Position numbers and translations under genes: made by a program
The notes under the pieces: model-generated
What the model was told of the DNA's origin: nothing
What the model saw: only the letters and a program-made list of their open reading frames with translations
The model's database searches: none
NCBI GenBank assembly: GCA_047973165.1
Contig: JBKEBM010000131.1
Location: forward strand, 1-22,955
Direction of reading: 5' to 3'
From: JBKEAD01 sp047973165
GTDB taxonomy: Bacteria; Verrucomicrobiota; Verrucomicrobiia; Chthoniobacterales; JBKEAD01
Length of the DNA stretch: 22,955 nucleotides
In this document: one piece after another, positions 1-8,057 of the stretch
Layout of the letters: each line of letters starts with the position of its first letter
Numbering within the stretch: position 1 is the first letter of the stretch

Positions 1-130
1 CCGTTACCGTGACGTAGCCACGATCATTATTTTGAGCAGCGTTTATAATGAGCTCCACAGCCTCCTCCATACAAATGGCACTGACTCCAACGCCTAAAAC
101 ATTAACTCGTTTGGGTCGTGATAAATTCAT
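1..130 (-). CDS. WecG/TagA/CpsF-family glycosyltransferase, N-terminal part (runs off the window)
   Basis: Only the first 43 codons are present, read from an ATG at 130 leftwards off the window edge. The peptide begins MNLSRPKRVNVLGVGVSA and continues with CMEEAVELI and RGYVTVT. This matches the start of the WecG/TagA/CpsF family (a VNVLGV strand, then a MEEA helix, then a VTVTG/N strand). Members transfer N-acetylmannosamine-type or related sugars to undecaprenyl-linked intermediates at the inner membrane during surface polysaccharide or teichoic-acid linkage synthesis. The catalytic part is outside the window, so the substrate cannot be guessed. No Shine-Dalgarno motif precedes the ATG. The assignment rests on a short but characteristic N terminus. 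Confidence 0.7.
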   Translation of the reverse strand, partial: MNLSRPKRVNVLGVGVSAICMEEAVELIINAAQNNDRGYVTVT

Positions 131-380
131 GCAGATACAAGACAGGTATAAAAAATTTTCGAATACCAAGTTTTAATTTTTTTAAGTCCGTGCATAAAAA
201 GTATTGAGTAAAAACAGAAAATATATTGTTTTGATCCTTACGAAATCGCTGAGGACTCGTTCGCCTTAACGGCCTGCGTTTGTCAAGGATTTCATCGACG
301 TTTTAAAAACCCCGGAATGTAAACTTCACAAAGTAAGTTAAAAACATAAATAAAAAGATTGACCGCCTTCAGGTCGATAC
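131..380. other. AT-rich intergenic stretch, no gene seen
   Basis: This is the first part of a 330 bp gap between two divergent genes. It holds many A and T runs, especially 143-235, and no frame with a plausible start and coding character. It must contain promoters for the glycosyltransferase at 130 and for the H1-like gene at 461, but I see no convincing -35/-10 pair. It may also be the unwinding-prone partner of the DnaA-like boxes that follow it. Confidence 0.5.
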
Positions 381-420
381 TTATTCACAATTTTAAAGAG
401 TTATTCACAAGCTATTCACA
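381..420 (+). promoter_or_regulatory. Cluster of three DnaA-box-like 9-mers
   Basis: TTATTCACA occurs exactly at 381-389 and again at 401-409, and CTATTCACA at 412-420. All lie on the same strand, 41 to 80 bases ahead of the H1-like start codon. The first two fit the general DnaA consensus TTATNCACA, and the third differs at one base. Spacings are 20 and 11 bp. They could be DnaA sites controlling the nucleoid-protein gene, part of a replication origin with the AT-rich DNA to the left, or simple local repeats. No dnaA, dnaN or other origin-linked gene is in the window. Confidence 0.4.
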
Positions 421-460
421 AGTTTCCTGCACCAGCAGAATGAAAGGAGGGGAAAAATTT

Positions 461-796
461 ATGCCAGCAAATAAAGCTAAAAAGCCAGCCGCAAAAAAAG
501 CTGCTCCTAAGAAAAAAGTAGCAACTAAAAAAGCCGCTGCGAAAAAGCCAGCCGCAAAAAAAGCTGCTCCTAAGAAAAAGGTAGCAACTAAAAAAGCCGC
601 TGTGAAAAAACCAGTCGCAAAAAAAGCTGCTCCTAAGAAAAAAGTAGCAACTAAAAAAGCCGCTGCGAAAAAGCCAGCCGCAAAAAAAGCTGCTCCTAAG
701 AAAAAAGTAGCAACTAAAAAAGCCGCTGCGAAAAAACCAGCCGCAAAAAGAGCTGCTCCTAAGAAAAAAGTAACCAAAAGGCGCGGTTCAAAGTAA
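461..796 (+). CDS. Histone H1-like lysine/alanine/proline-rich DNA-binding protein
   Basis: The product is 111 residues made almost wholly of K, A and P with a few V and T. It has four full copies and one partial copy of a 21-residue unit (PAAKKAAPKKKVATKKAAAK plus K) and ends in TKRRGSK. There is no folded domain, signal peptide or membrane segment. Such tails match the C-terminal domain of eukaryotic H1 and bacterial H1-like proteins (for example chlamydial HctB-type), which bind DNA and compact the nucleoid; that role is inferred from composition. The ATG at 461 is chosen over upstream in-frame starts because AAAGGAGGGG lies at 444-453 and because the repeats begin right after it. This is one of only two strong Shine-Dalgarno sites I see in the window, suggesting high expression. 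A strong terminator follows, so the gene is probably monocistronic. Confidence 0.85.
   Translation: MPANKAKKPAAKKAAPKKKVATKKAAAKKPAAKKAAPKKKVATKKAAVKKPVAKKAAPKKKVATKKAAAKKPAAKKAAPKKKVATKKAAAKKPAAKRAAPKKKVTKRRGSK
485..772 (+). repeat. 63 bp in-frame tandem repeat, about 4.6 copies
   Basis: Units start at 485, 548, 611, 674 and 737, the last one partial. Copies are nearly identical at DNA level, differing only at scattered bases, for example in the third copy where A residues become V (gtg, gtc). Identity at synonymous positions points to recent expansion or ongoing homogenisation rather than old protein-level conservation. Copy number is likely to vary between strains. Confidence 0.9.
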
Positions 797-817
797 CCGA
801 TATTTTAGTTACATTCC

Positions 818-860
818 ATCGGAGGGGAAAAGAGCGATCTGTTCCCCTCCGATTTTTTTT
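818..860 (+). terminator. Rho-independent terminator of the H1-like gene
   Basis: A perfect 12 bp stem (818-829 with 842-853) encloses a 12-base loop and is followed by an uninterrupted T run to 860. It begins 21 bases after the stop codon at 796. Read on the other strand there is no U run, so it serves the plus strand only. Confidence 0.9.
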
Positions 861-965
861 GATTCGACAGCCCTTTATGCGACTCAGAATATTTCAAATA
901 AAAATGTCGTCAAAGGCTTATGGTTGTCACGAGTCAGATAGCAAGTAGAGAGCTATTGCATGTAA

Positions 966-3380
966 TCACAGTGTTGTTTCTGTCCAAAACTGTTTAAAAG
1001 CCAGGGACCAATCTCTGTTTTCCACGCGTTTACGTGCTGCATTTCCCATTTTTTCACGAAGTGCATTATCGGAAGCGAGCTTTAAAATTGCTTCAGAAAG
1101 TGCCCTCACATCCAGCGCACGCACAATAATACCGTCTTCATCATTTCGGATAAGATCCCTCGGACCTCCCATATCGGTTACGATACATGGAATAGCAGAG
1201 GCCTGCGCTTCCAATATGACATTTCCAAATGTATCCGTCGTACTCGGAAAGGCAAAAATATCCGAAGAAGCGTAAGCAGCAGCTAACTGTTCCCCCTTTA
1301 GATATCCTGTGAAAATTCCTGTGGGGAGAAGCTTTTTCATGTCCTTCAAATACGGACCATCTCCAACAAATATAAATCGTATCGGTATGTTACTGCGTTC
1401 AGATTCCCGCGAGGCGGCTACCAGGATATCCAGATTTTTTTCTTTGGAAATCCGTCCGACATAAAGAACAGCAGTTTCATTTGGAAGTAATCCATAATTT
1501 TTCCAGAAGCTTTTATCCTTACGATCCGGATGAAATAGCTCCGTTTCAAGCCCTCTCGGTAAAATACGCAGTTTCTTCTCGGAAATTCCACGCTGCATCC
1601 ATGATTTACGATAGTCCTCAGAATTTACATAAATAATATCCTGATGAGAATAGAACCAATGCATAAAGTTCCATGTCAGAGTTTGCATAAAGGAATCGTC
1701 GGTGAGAATCCCTACATACTGAGGAAAATCTGTATGATAGATGCTGGAACTTTTTACCCCTAAAAGTTTTGATGCCAGCAGAGCAGTTAGTCCAACCGGA
1801 CCCGGAGTGCTTATTATAAGCTCTGAAATTCGATTTTTTTCTATGTATTCCAGCATCTCTAATACAGGAGGGAAGCTTAGTCGCTGCAATTCGTATTCCG
1901 GCAGTTCGAACTCCCCGATCGGAGGAAAATTTTTAACAGGAATATCATTTACTGTAATTTCGGAACGCGAAGTTAATACTTCTATATTATATCCGGCTTT
2001 TACACCTGCCGCTGTCATCCGTCGAATTGTTGTGCTGACACCATTTATATCCTCCAGTGTATCGGTCAGCCAGGCACGCCGATCTTTAGAGAGGCATTCC
2101 GGAAGACTTCCCGAGACTTCCTTACATATTTTTTGAAGAAGCTCACATGATGGCAGACGAAAAGCATGATAGTAGGGACCAAGCAAAGCTACGACAGGAA
2201 CCAACGCGGTAATCATCTGGAGACTTTCCAAAAATTTACCGCTGTGAATAAGCGTGATAAATTGTGTAAAAAAACGATACCCCAATTGGTTCGCAATAAT
2301 ATTGGCCATCAGAAAAGCTCTTCGCTCAGGCTCTTTAACTCCTTTTGTTGCCTGCGCAAGTTCCCGCTGAACTTCGGCCCGATTAAAATACAGAGCTAAT
2401 TCCTTCCAAAGAGATTTTTGATCCGATTTTGCCCAATCCAGTATTTTTCCTGAAGTTACCCCCTGGACAAAAAGCCCAACTTTTTCTCCGAAAGAAAACT
2501 CAGTTGGATTTTGCCCCTCCAGGAAACGCGTAAATATTTTTTCGAGCAAAACAAAACCAGGATCGTTTGATTTTTTGGACAAGTGCGCTTTGGCAAAATC
2601 AAAGACGGTGCTGTAAGTTCCGTGTGCCATAAGCAAAGGAGTGCCCCCCTCGCCTTTGGCTTTGCAGTTTCCACTGCGTATTTTGTCCAGAAAATCCGAA
2701 GCAGAATTTGTCCGTTTTGTTTCAGTCCATGCACGCCCTGGAAATATGCCGCCATTGTCATCGGAGCCACCGGTCAGTATTTTGACCCACGGCTTTTCAT
2801 GCGTGGGACTGAGACCGGTGACCGATATGGCTCTGTCAATACTTTCAGGAGTCAGAGCAGCAAGCGTTTGGCAAGCAGCTTCGGAAAGCAGACTGTTAAA
2901 CCGTCCATTGATCCCCTCGAAATGCTGAAAAAGCAGAATCAGTTTTTGAAAGTGAAGCGGAGTCAGTTTTTCATCGATACTGTGCAGAGGATGAGCAACG
3001 GCGTGGGCCAGTTTCTGCTCCGCAAGATAAGACTGAAGATCATAAATACTTTCCCGGACCTGCTGAATTTCCTGGTGCTGCTGCTCAGTGATCCCCCAGA
3101 CCAGTATATGAATGCGACAACCATCCTCGGGAAAGGCCGTCACAACTTCCTCACTAATAAAAACCCCTGGTTCATGAGCAACTTCCAGGCAACCCTCGAT
3201 CGTATTTTCATCAGTAAAAGTAAAAAAATCCATCCCCGCCTCGCGCAGTTTATCAAGCGCGAATTGCGGGTCCGTATAGCTGGCAGGAAAATTTAACTTC
3301 CGAAGCAACCAGTCGGCTGCCCGACGGCTGTATTTTGTGTGTAGGTGGAGGTCAGCGCGTGAGGTGTTACTAAATATCAT
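966..3380 (-). CDS. PHP-domain / GT4 glycosyltransferase fusion protein
   Basis: The 804-residue product joins two domains. Residues about 8-300 resemble a PHP (polymerase and histidinol phosphatase) metal-dependent phosphoesterase: DLHLHTKYS at 10-18, FTFTDENTIEG near 53, HAVAHPLH near 128, and GGSDDNGG near 204. At the last motif many PHP proteins have D-x-H, while here N stands in the His position. Residues about 460-804 form a GT-B glycosyltransferase of family 4: YVGRISKEKNLD near 640, FVGDGP near 672, and DTFGNVILEAQAS near 720, which is the D/E-x7-E nucleotide-sugar motif. The protein probably makes or trims a glycolipid or envelope glycan in the cytosol; donor and acceptor are unknown. 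Its ATG overlaps the stop of the deacetylase-like gene (ATGA, 3377-3380), so the two are translationally coupled. No membrane segment is obvious. Confidence 0.8.
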   Translation of the reverse strand: MIFSNTSRADLHLHTKYSRRAADWLLRKLNFPASYTDPQFALDKLREAGMDFFTFTDENTIEGCLEVAHEPGVFISEEVVTAFPEDGCRIHILVWGITEQQHQEIQQVRESIYDLQSYLAEQKLAHAVAHPLHSIDEKLTPLHFQKLILLFQHFEGINGRFNSLLSEAACQTLAALTPESIDRAISVTGLSPTHEKPWVKILTGGSDDNGGIFPGRAWTETKRTNSASDFLDKIRSGNCKAKGEGGTPLLMAHGTYSTVFDFAKAHLSKKSNDPGFVLLEKIFTRFLEGQNPTEFSFGEKVGLFVQGVTSGKILDWAKSDQKSLWKELALYFNRAEVQRELAQATKGVKEPERRAFLMANIIANQLGYRFFTQFITLIHSGKFLESLQMITALVPVVALLGPYYHAFRLPSCELLQKICKEVSGSLPECLSKDRRAWLTDTLEDINGVSTTIRRMTAAGVKAGYNIEVLTSRSEITVNDIPVKNFPPIGEFELPEYELQRLSFPPVLEMLEYIEKNRISELIISTPGPVGLTALLASKLLGVKSSSIYHTDFPQYVGILTDDSFMQTLTWNFMHWFYSHQDIIYVNSEDYRKSWMQRGISEKKLRILPRGLETELFHPDRKDKSFWKNYGLLPNETAVLYVGRISKEKNLDILVAASRESERSNIPIRFIFVGDGPYLKDMKKLLPTGIFTGYLKGEQLAAAYASSDIFAFPSTTDTFGNVILEAQASAIPCIVTDMGGPRDLIRNDEDGIIVRALDVRALSEAILKLASDNALREKMGNAARKRVENRDWSLAFKQFWTETTL

Positions 3381-4162
3381 AATTGCCGGGATGTTGCAGC
3401 CTGTCTCCAGTTCTCATAAGTCATGGCCTGGCGATCTGCAAGTGCACGTCGCACAATTAAATGAACATGCGATTTAACCCAGGAGTAATTCCAGTCCGGC
3501 GGATGGAGACCCAGCCGCATCAGAGGATTTTTACGCAGCGAACGAAACAACATTTCATTCCACAAAAGACTCACCTGCCGACGCCAAAGCGCACGCACAC
3601 TGTAAACAAGACTGCGCGATGCAAACTCCACATCGTTCTGAAAATCAATCATCCCACCAATCCGAGTCGTATAAGCCAGACTCTTTTCCGCTCGCAGAGC
3701 CTCCTCGCTTTCTTTCCCCAAAAGCCAGGCCGGAGCGACAAATCCGGTCGGGAAAAAACCCATTTCATGAAAACCCGCCAGGCCAAGCTGAAGCAGCTTT
3801 TCAGCCTCAGGCCTGGAAATATCGTAAAACTCCCCCTCGCCCGCCGTATAATGAGAGGCCATTATTTCTTTAAAAAATCCCCCCGCCTTCACCGTCAGCC
3901 GAAGATGATAATAGCCATGCAAAACAACCTCGTGCCCCGCCTCCTCCTGCTGCCGCAGCCAGTTAACAAAAGGCTTCGAAGCCATACACGCACCACGCCG
4001 ATGATGATCCGGAATGACCAGAAGGGAGGTTTTTTTTACACCCATTTGCGCCAGCTCCCGCAGCATCAGATCGCAGCGCTCACGGGTTAATTCAGAGACA
4101 TCATGCAGCGAGACGACCAAGGCACGCCCTAAACTTCCCTTGGGACTAAATTCACAACTCAT
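3377..4162 (-). CDS. DUF2334 / polysaccharide deacetylase-like protein
   Basis: The 261-residue product starts with VVSLHDVSELT, continues with a (beta/alpha) pattern including LLVIPDHHRRG, and carries EVVLHGYYHLR. SLHDV (Asp) and HGYYH are the metal and catalytic strands of the NodB-like/DUF2334 deacetylase fold, which removes acetyl groups from sugars. Substrate is unknown; coupling to the PHP-GT4 gene points to envelope glycan work. I prefer the ATG at 4162. A GTG at 4195 would add 11 residues and leave only 27 bp to ftsH, too tight for two divergent promoters. Neither start has a Shine-Dalgarno site. No signal peptide is visible, so it likely acts in the cytosol. Confidence 0.75.
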   Translation of the reverse strand: MSCEFSPKGSLGRALVVSLHDVSELTRERCDLMLRELAQMGVKKTSLLVIPDHHRRGACMASKPFVNWLRQQEEAGHEVVLHGYYHLRLTVKAGGFFKEIMASHYTAGEGEFYDISRPEAEKLLQLGLAGFHEMGFFPTGFVAPAWLLGKESEEALRAEKSLAYTTRIGGMIDFQNDVEFASRSLVYSVRALWRRQVSLLWNEMLFRSLRKNPLMRLGLHPPDWNYSWVKSHVHLIVRRALADRQAMTYENWRQAATSRQL

Positions 4163-4174
4163 GTGAGATTCGAT

Positions 4175-4202
4175 TTGCGGTGACACGTTTTTCACTTATG
4201 AT
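4175..4202 (+). promoter_or_regulatory. Candidate sigma70-type promoter for ftsH
   Basis: TATGAT at 4197-4202 is a good -10 hexamer. TTGCGG at 4175-4180 is a weak -35 with 16 bp spacing. Transcription would start near 4209, giving a leader of about 14 bases before the ftsH ATG at 4223. The site lies in the gap between ftsH and the divergent gene. Confidence 0.3.
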
Positions 4203-4222
4203 ATAAGGTCGATCTAATAGTA

Positions 4223-6313
4223 ATGGACGAAAACGACAAGCCGACAAAAGACAAAGACAACCGTCAACGCAATCAGAATAACCCGGAGCCACAGATGAAC
4301 TGGCGAGCCATGGTCCTGTTTGCGATAGCAATTGCCCTTATCGGAGGAGCCTTTCTTTTCCGCGAAGGCAGCTTTGCCCAAACCGACGAATTAACCTATC
4401 AAAAATTTCTCCAACTTGTAAAAGACGAGAAACTCGTTGTTACAACCGAGAAACCCCTGCAAATCATCGTCGAGGAAGGACGCAAAACTGAAACCATAAA
4501 CGGGTATTATCGAAAAGCTCCGGCACCAGAAGCCATCGCCGAAGCAAAAAAACGCGGCTCCGACCTTCCAAAAGAAACAATCACCCAATTCAAAGTCCCC
4601 ATTTTTGTGCCTTTCAACGGCACCGAACTGGAAGCCACCCTCGAAAAAGCAGGTATCGTCCCCTCCATCAAACCGGAGTCGAACCTCTTCGCCTCCACCC
4701 TCATCGGCCTTCTGCCGATACTGCTCTTCCTTGTCATCCTTTATTTCTTCTTCCGCTCGCAAATAAAAATGGCAGGAAAAGGCGCGATGAATTTCGGCAA
4801 AAGCAAAGCCCGCATGCTCGCCCGCGATAAAAATAAAGTAACCTTCAAAGACGTTGCCGGAGTCGAAGAAGCAAAAGACGAAGTCATCGAACTCGTCGAA
4901 TTTCTCAAAGACCCCAAAAAATTCCAAAAGCTCGGCGGCCGCATCCCAAAAGGCGTCCTCATGGTCGGCTCTCCCGGCACGGGCAAGACCCTGCTTGCAC
5001 GAGCGATTGCCGGCGAAGCAGATGTCCCCTTTTTCAGCATCAGCGGTTCCGACTTTGTCGAAATGTTCGTCGGCGTCGGAGCATCCCGTGTCCGCGACAT
5101 GTTTGAGCAGGGAAAAAAAAGTGCACCCTGCCTGATCTTCATCGACGAAATTGATGCCGTTGGCCGCCACCGCGGACACGGCGTCGGCGGCGGACACGAC
5201 GAACGCGAACAAACCCTCAACCAACTACTCGTCGAGATGGACGGCTTTGACACCCAGGACGGAGTCATCATTATCGCTGCGACTAACCGCCCCGACGTGC
5301 TCGACCCCGCTCTCCTGCGCCCCGGCCGCTTCGACCGCCAGGTCACCGTCAGTCTGCCCGACGTCAACGGACGTGAACAAATCCTCAAAGTCCACGCCAA
5401 AAAAGTAAAAATCGCCGAAGACGTGGACCTCGGCCTCCTCGCACGCGGCACACCCGGATACTCCGGTGCAGAACTCGCCAACGTGATGAACGAAGCCGCT
5501 CTCCTCGCTGCACGCAAAGGCCTCAAAGCCATCACCCAGCCCGAGCTCGAAGAAGCCCGCGACAAAGTGCGCTGGGGCAAAGAACGCCGAAGCATGGCCA
5601 TGAGCGAAAGAGAAAAAATCTCCACCGCATGGCATGAGGCCGGACACGCCATACTCAACGTCCTGCTCGAACACACCCACCCGCTTCACAAAGTCACCAT
5701 CATCCCCCGCGGCCCCTACCTCGGAGCGACGATGTATCTGCCCGAAGGCGACAAATACTCCACTCAGCAAAAAGAAGCCCTCGACTCCCTCGTCGTCATC
5801 ATGGGCGGACGCATCGCCGAAGCCATGTTCACAAACGACTTCTCAAACGGAGCCAGCGGAGACATCAAACAGGCAACCAGCCTCTCCCGCCAGATGGTCT
5901 GCGAATGGGGCATGAGTTCCCTCGGCATGATCGGCTTTTCCGAAAGCAACGACTACGTCTTCCTCGGGCGCGACATGGGCAGCCAGCGCGAATACAGCGA
6001 ACTGACCGCACAAAAAATCGACGCCGAAGTCAAACGCCTCATCGACGAAGCCTACAAACGTGCCGAAGAAATGCTCGAAACCAACCGCACCAAAGTAGAG
6101 CTCATTGCAAATGCCCTGCTCGAATACGAAACACTCGACGCAAAGCACATCCAGGAAATTCTCGATCACGGAAAGCTCCTCAACCCTCCGGTCATGGCGG
6201 CAAAACCACCCCCGCTGCCGCCAACTCCATCCGACACACCTCCCGGCTCACCGGCAGACAAATCGGACGGCGACCTGCCCGAGGGCGGACTACCCTCGCC
6301 GGCAACAGCGTAA
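4223..6313 (+). CDS. ftsH: ATP-dependent zinc metalloprotease FtsH
   Basis: This is a complete 696-residue FtsH, the inner-membrane AAA+ protease that degrades misassembled membrane proteins and short-lived regulators. Order of parts: a charged N tail (1-26), first membrane segment about 28-46, a periplasmic domain, second membrane segment about 157-176, and the AAA+ module with Walker A GSPGTGKT at 249-256, Walker B LIFIDEID and the second region of homology ATNRPDVLDPALLRPGRFDR. The M41 protease site follows, with HEAGH at 471-475 and the third zinc ligand Asp547 in GASGDIKQA. The last 40 residues are rich in proline and glycine and look disordered. The periplasmic part is somewhat longer than in E. 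coli. No Shine-Dalgarno site is seen. nagA follows after 12 bases, so they probably share a transcript. Confidence 0.97.
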   Translation: MDENDKPTKDKDNRQRNQNNPEPQMNWRAMVLFAIAIALIGGAFLFREGSFAQTDELTYQKFLQLVKDEKLVVTTEKPLQIIVEEGRKTETINGYYRKAPAPEAIAEAKKRGSDLPKETITQFKVPIFVPFNGTELEATLEKAGIVPSIKPESNLFASTLIGLLPILLFLVILYFFFRSQIKMAGKGAMNFGKSKARMLARDKNKVTFKDVAGVEEAKDEVIELVEFLKDPKKFQKLGGRIPKGVLMVGSPGTGKTLLARAIAGEADVPFFSISGSDFVEMFVGVGASRVRDMFEQGKKSAPCLIFIDEIDAVGRHRGHGVGGGHDEREQTLNQLLVEMDGFDTQDGVIIIAATNRPDVLDPALLRPGRFDRQVTVSLPDVNGREQILKVHAKKVKIAEDVDLGLLARGTPGYSGAELANVMNEAALLAARKGLKAITQPELEEARDKVRWGKERRSMAMSEREKISTAWHEAGHAILNVLLEHTHPLHKVTIIPRGPYLGATMYLPEGDKYSTQQKEALDSLVVIMGGRIAEAMFTNDFSNGASGDIKQATSLSRQMVCEWGMSSLGMIGFSESNDYVFLGRDMGSQREYSELTAQKIDAEVKRLIDEAYKRAEEMLETNRTKVELIANALLEYETLDAKHIQEILDHGKLLNPPVMAAKPPPLPPTPSDTPPGSPADKSDGDLPEGGLPSPATA

Positions 6314-6325
6314 CCCACCGCCGAC

Positions 6326-7486
6326 ATGTCGGACCTCTTCGTATCAAACGCACAAGTAGTAACACCCGACCAGGTCATCGAGGGCAGCATTCTCTGCCAG
6401 GACGGACGCATCGTTGATTTTGGACCTCATGTAAAAAAACCTGCAGATGGAAACATCTCTGTTTTCGATGCCGGGGGACGGCAGGTTTTGCCCGGCTATA
6501 TCGACATCCACAGCCACGGTGCAAACGGCGTCGATACAAACGAAGCCGATCCGAAAAAAAACGCAGCCGACGACGTCATCGCACAAATCGCTCAAAAAAA
6601 ATTAGCCGAAGGCGTCACGACCTGGCTCCCGACAACCGTAACCCTGTCCGGAGAAAGACTCAAAGAAATCGCTCAAGGGGTCCAAAAATACCGCGACTCG
6701 CCAACCGCCGCCCGCGTCCCCGGCCTGCATGTCGAAGGCCCGTTTTTGAACAAAAATTTCATCGGTGCCCAGGACCCGGAATATGCCATCGACCCGGATT
6801 TTGATTTGGTAAAGCAGCTCCACGCTCTCTGCCCCGTTCGCCTTTTATCTCTTGCGATCGAACTCCCTGGTGCTCTTGACGTCATCAAAAACTGCCGCTC
6901 ACTCGACATCGTAAGCTCCTGTGCCCACAGTGCCGCGACCTATGCCGAATTTAAAAAAGCCCGCCAGGCCGGCCTCGGACACCTCACCCATTTTTGTAAT
7001 CAAATGACCCCGCTGCACCATCGCGAAATCGGGCTGGTCGGTGCCGGACTCCTCGATCCGAATGTCAAAACAGAGCTTATCTGCGACGGGCTTCATGTGC
7101 AGGAAGACATGCTGAAGCTGATTTTCACACACATCTCTCCGGACCGCATTCTACTCATCACCGACTCCATGTCAGCCTCCTGGCTGGGCGACGGTTCCTA
7201 CCTGCTCGGCGAACTCCAGGTAGAAGTCAAAAATAATGCGGCCCACATCGCCGGAACCAACACCCTGGCCGGAACCACTCTCCGTTTTGATCACGGAGTC
7301 GAACTCGCCGCCCGTGTTTCCGGTTTTGCTGCACCGGAAATTTCCCGCATAGCTTCCACAAACCAGGCTCGCAGCCTGGGCCTCACCGACCGCGGAGAAA
7401 TAAAATCTGGTCTCCTGGCCGACCTCGTCGTTGTCGAAAAAGACTACCGCCTCCATCAAACCATCCTCGGCGGGAAGCTGGTATAA
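6326..7486 (+). CDS. nagA: N-acetylglucosamine-6-phosphate deacetylase
   Basis: The 386-residue product belongs to the amidohydrolase superfamily and converts GlcNAc-6-phosphate to glucosamine-6-phosphate plus acetate, in amino-sugar catabolism and peptidoglycan recycling. Visible motifs are the metal strand YIDIHSHGANGVD (His62, His64), HVEGPFLN with Glu137, AHSAA (His201), HLTHFCNQMTP (His222), ICDGLHV, ITDSMSA with the catalytic Asp280, and the end strand GLLADLVVVE. All key residues are present. It sits 12 bases behind ftsH, an uncommon neighbour, and no nagB or transporter is in view. No Shine-Dalgarno motif precedes the ATG, so reinitiation after ftsH is possible. Confidence 0.93.
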   Translation: MSDLFVSNAQVVTPDQVIEGSILCQDGRIVDFGPHVKKPADGNISVFDAGGRQVLPGYIDIHSHGANGVDTNEADPKKNAADDVIAQIAQKKLAEGVTTWLPTTVTLSGERLKEIAQGVQKYRDSPTAARVPGLHVEGPFLNKNFIGAQDPEYAIDPDFDLVKQLHALCPVRLLSLAIELPGALDVIKNCRSLDIVSSCAHSAATYAEFKKARQAGLGHLTHFCNQMTPLHHREIGLVGAGLLDPNVKTELICDGLHVQEDMLKLIFTHISPDRILLITDSMSASWLGDGSYLLGELQVEVKNNAAHIAGTNTLAGTTLRFDHGVELAARVSGFAAPEISRIASTNQARSLGLTDRGEIKSGLLADLVVVEKDYRLHQTILGGKLV

Positions 7487-7549
7487 GGGCCACACCCGGA
7501 AACCTGTTTTTAGGCAGAGAGGTCGGAGAAATTTTTGGAGACAAGGCGG

Positions 7550-7600
7550 AAAGATAGCCGCTGGCCCTGGCCCTGGCCCTTGTCCCAACGGATATCTTTT
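7550..7600 (+). repeat. Imperfect inverted repeat enclosing three CTGGCC units, after nagA
   Basis: AAAGATAGCCG (7550-7560) and CGGATATCTTT (7589-7599) are complementary except for one pair. The loop includes CTGGCC three times in a row (7561-7578). It lies in the 232 bp gap between nagA and the convergent HIT gene and ends in only four T residues. It could act as a weak terminator for ftsH-nagA. I see no other gene or RNA in this gap. Confidence 0.3.
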
Positions 7601-7718
7601 CATCTCTGCTAAGCTGGGTGAAGGTGCAGCGCATCAGAAGATACGCAAGCCGAGACCGCCACCAGCAGAGGGGGAAAGATCAAGGGAAAACACCAGTTTA
7701 TCTCGTTAAATCGTATTA

Positions 7719-8057
7719 CTACCCCGGTGGCCAGACCAGGCTGCGGCCTCCAAGCAGGTGGACGTGCAGATGAGGTACGGTTTCCCCTCCGTTTGGGCCA
7801 TTGTTGATTGCGATACGAAAGCCACTTTTATCAATGCCTTCATTGCGTGCGATTTCTCCGGCGATGAGGAGAAGATGGCCCAGGGTTTCTTTATCTTCAG
7901 AGCGTGCCTCAGCAATGCGGGGAATGAGTTTTTTGGGAACGATCAGAATGTGTGTCGGTGCCTGTGGAGCGATATCACGAAAGGCAATACAGCAGTCGTC
8001 TTCGTGAACGATGTCTGCCGGAATATCGCGGGCAATGATTTTTTCAAAAAGAGTCAT
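7719..8057 (-). CDS. HIT-family (HINT-like) nucleotide-binding protein
   Basis: The 112-residue protein has the full length of a stand-alone HINT protein. Features are FEKIIARDIPADIVHEDD at the N terminus, the middle strand HILIVPKK, and the histidine triad HLHVHLLGG (His96, His98, His100) near the C terminus. HINT proteins hydrolyse purine nucleoside phosphoramidates such as adenosine-5'-monophosphoramidate or acyl-adenylates; the physiological role is unclear. Its ATG overlaps the stop of the upstream gene by ATGA (8054-8057), so it is the last cistron of the nrdR operon. Confidence 0.92.
   Translation of the reverse strand: MTLFEKIIARDIPADIVHEDDCCIAFRDIAPQAPTHILIVPKKLIPRIAEARSEDKETLGHLLLIAGEIARNEGIDKSGFRIAINNGPNGGETVPHLHVHLLGGRSLVWPPG

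Noticed and set aside
280..308. TTGTCA...TTAAAA as the H1-like gene promoter
   Set aside because: The -10 match is poor and the start would be about 150 bases from the gene; not convincing in AT-rich DNA.
485..772. Could the repeats be a CRISPR array?
   Set aside because: Units are directly abutting 63 bp copies without variable spacers and are in frame within a gene.
412..777. Minus-strand hydrophobic frame (repeated LVATFFLGAAFFAAGFF)
   Set aside because: It is the antisense shadow of the lysine/alanine repeats; the plus strand has the Shine-Dalgarno site and terminator.
4391..5676. Long open frames on the minus strand opposite ftsH
   Set aside because: They lie wholly within ftsH, whose protein is highly conserved, and encode low-complexity peptides typical of antisense frames in GC-rich coding DNA.
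7561..7578. CTGGCC three-copy repeat as a functional element
   Set aside because: It is short and GC-rich and easily arises by slippage; only the surrounding inverted repeat is worth noting.
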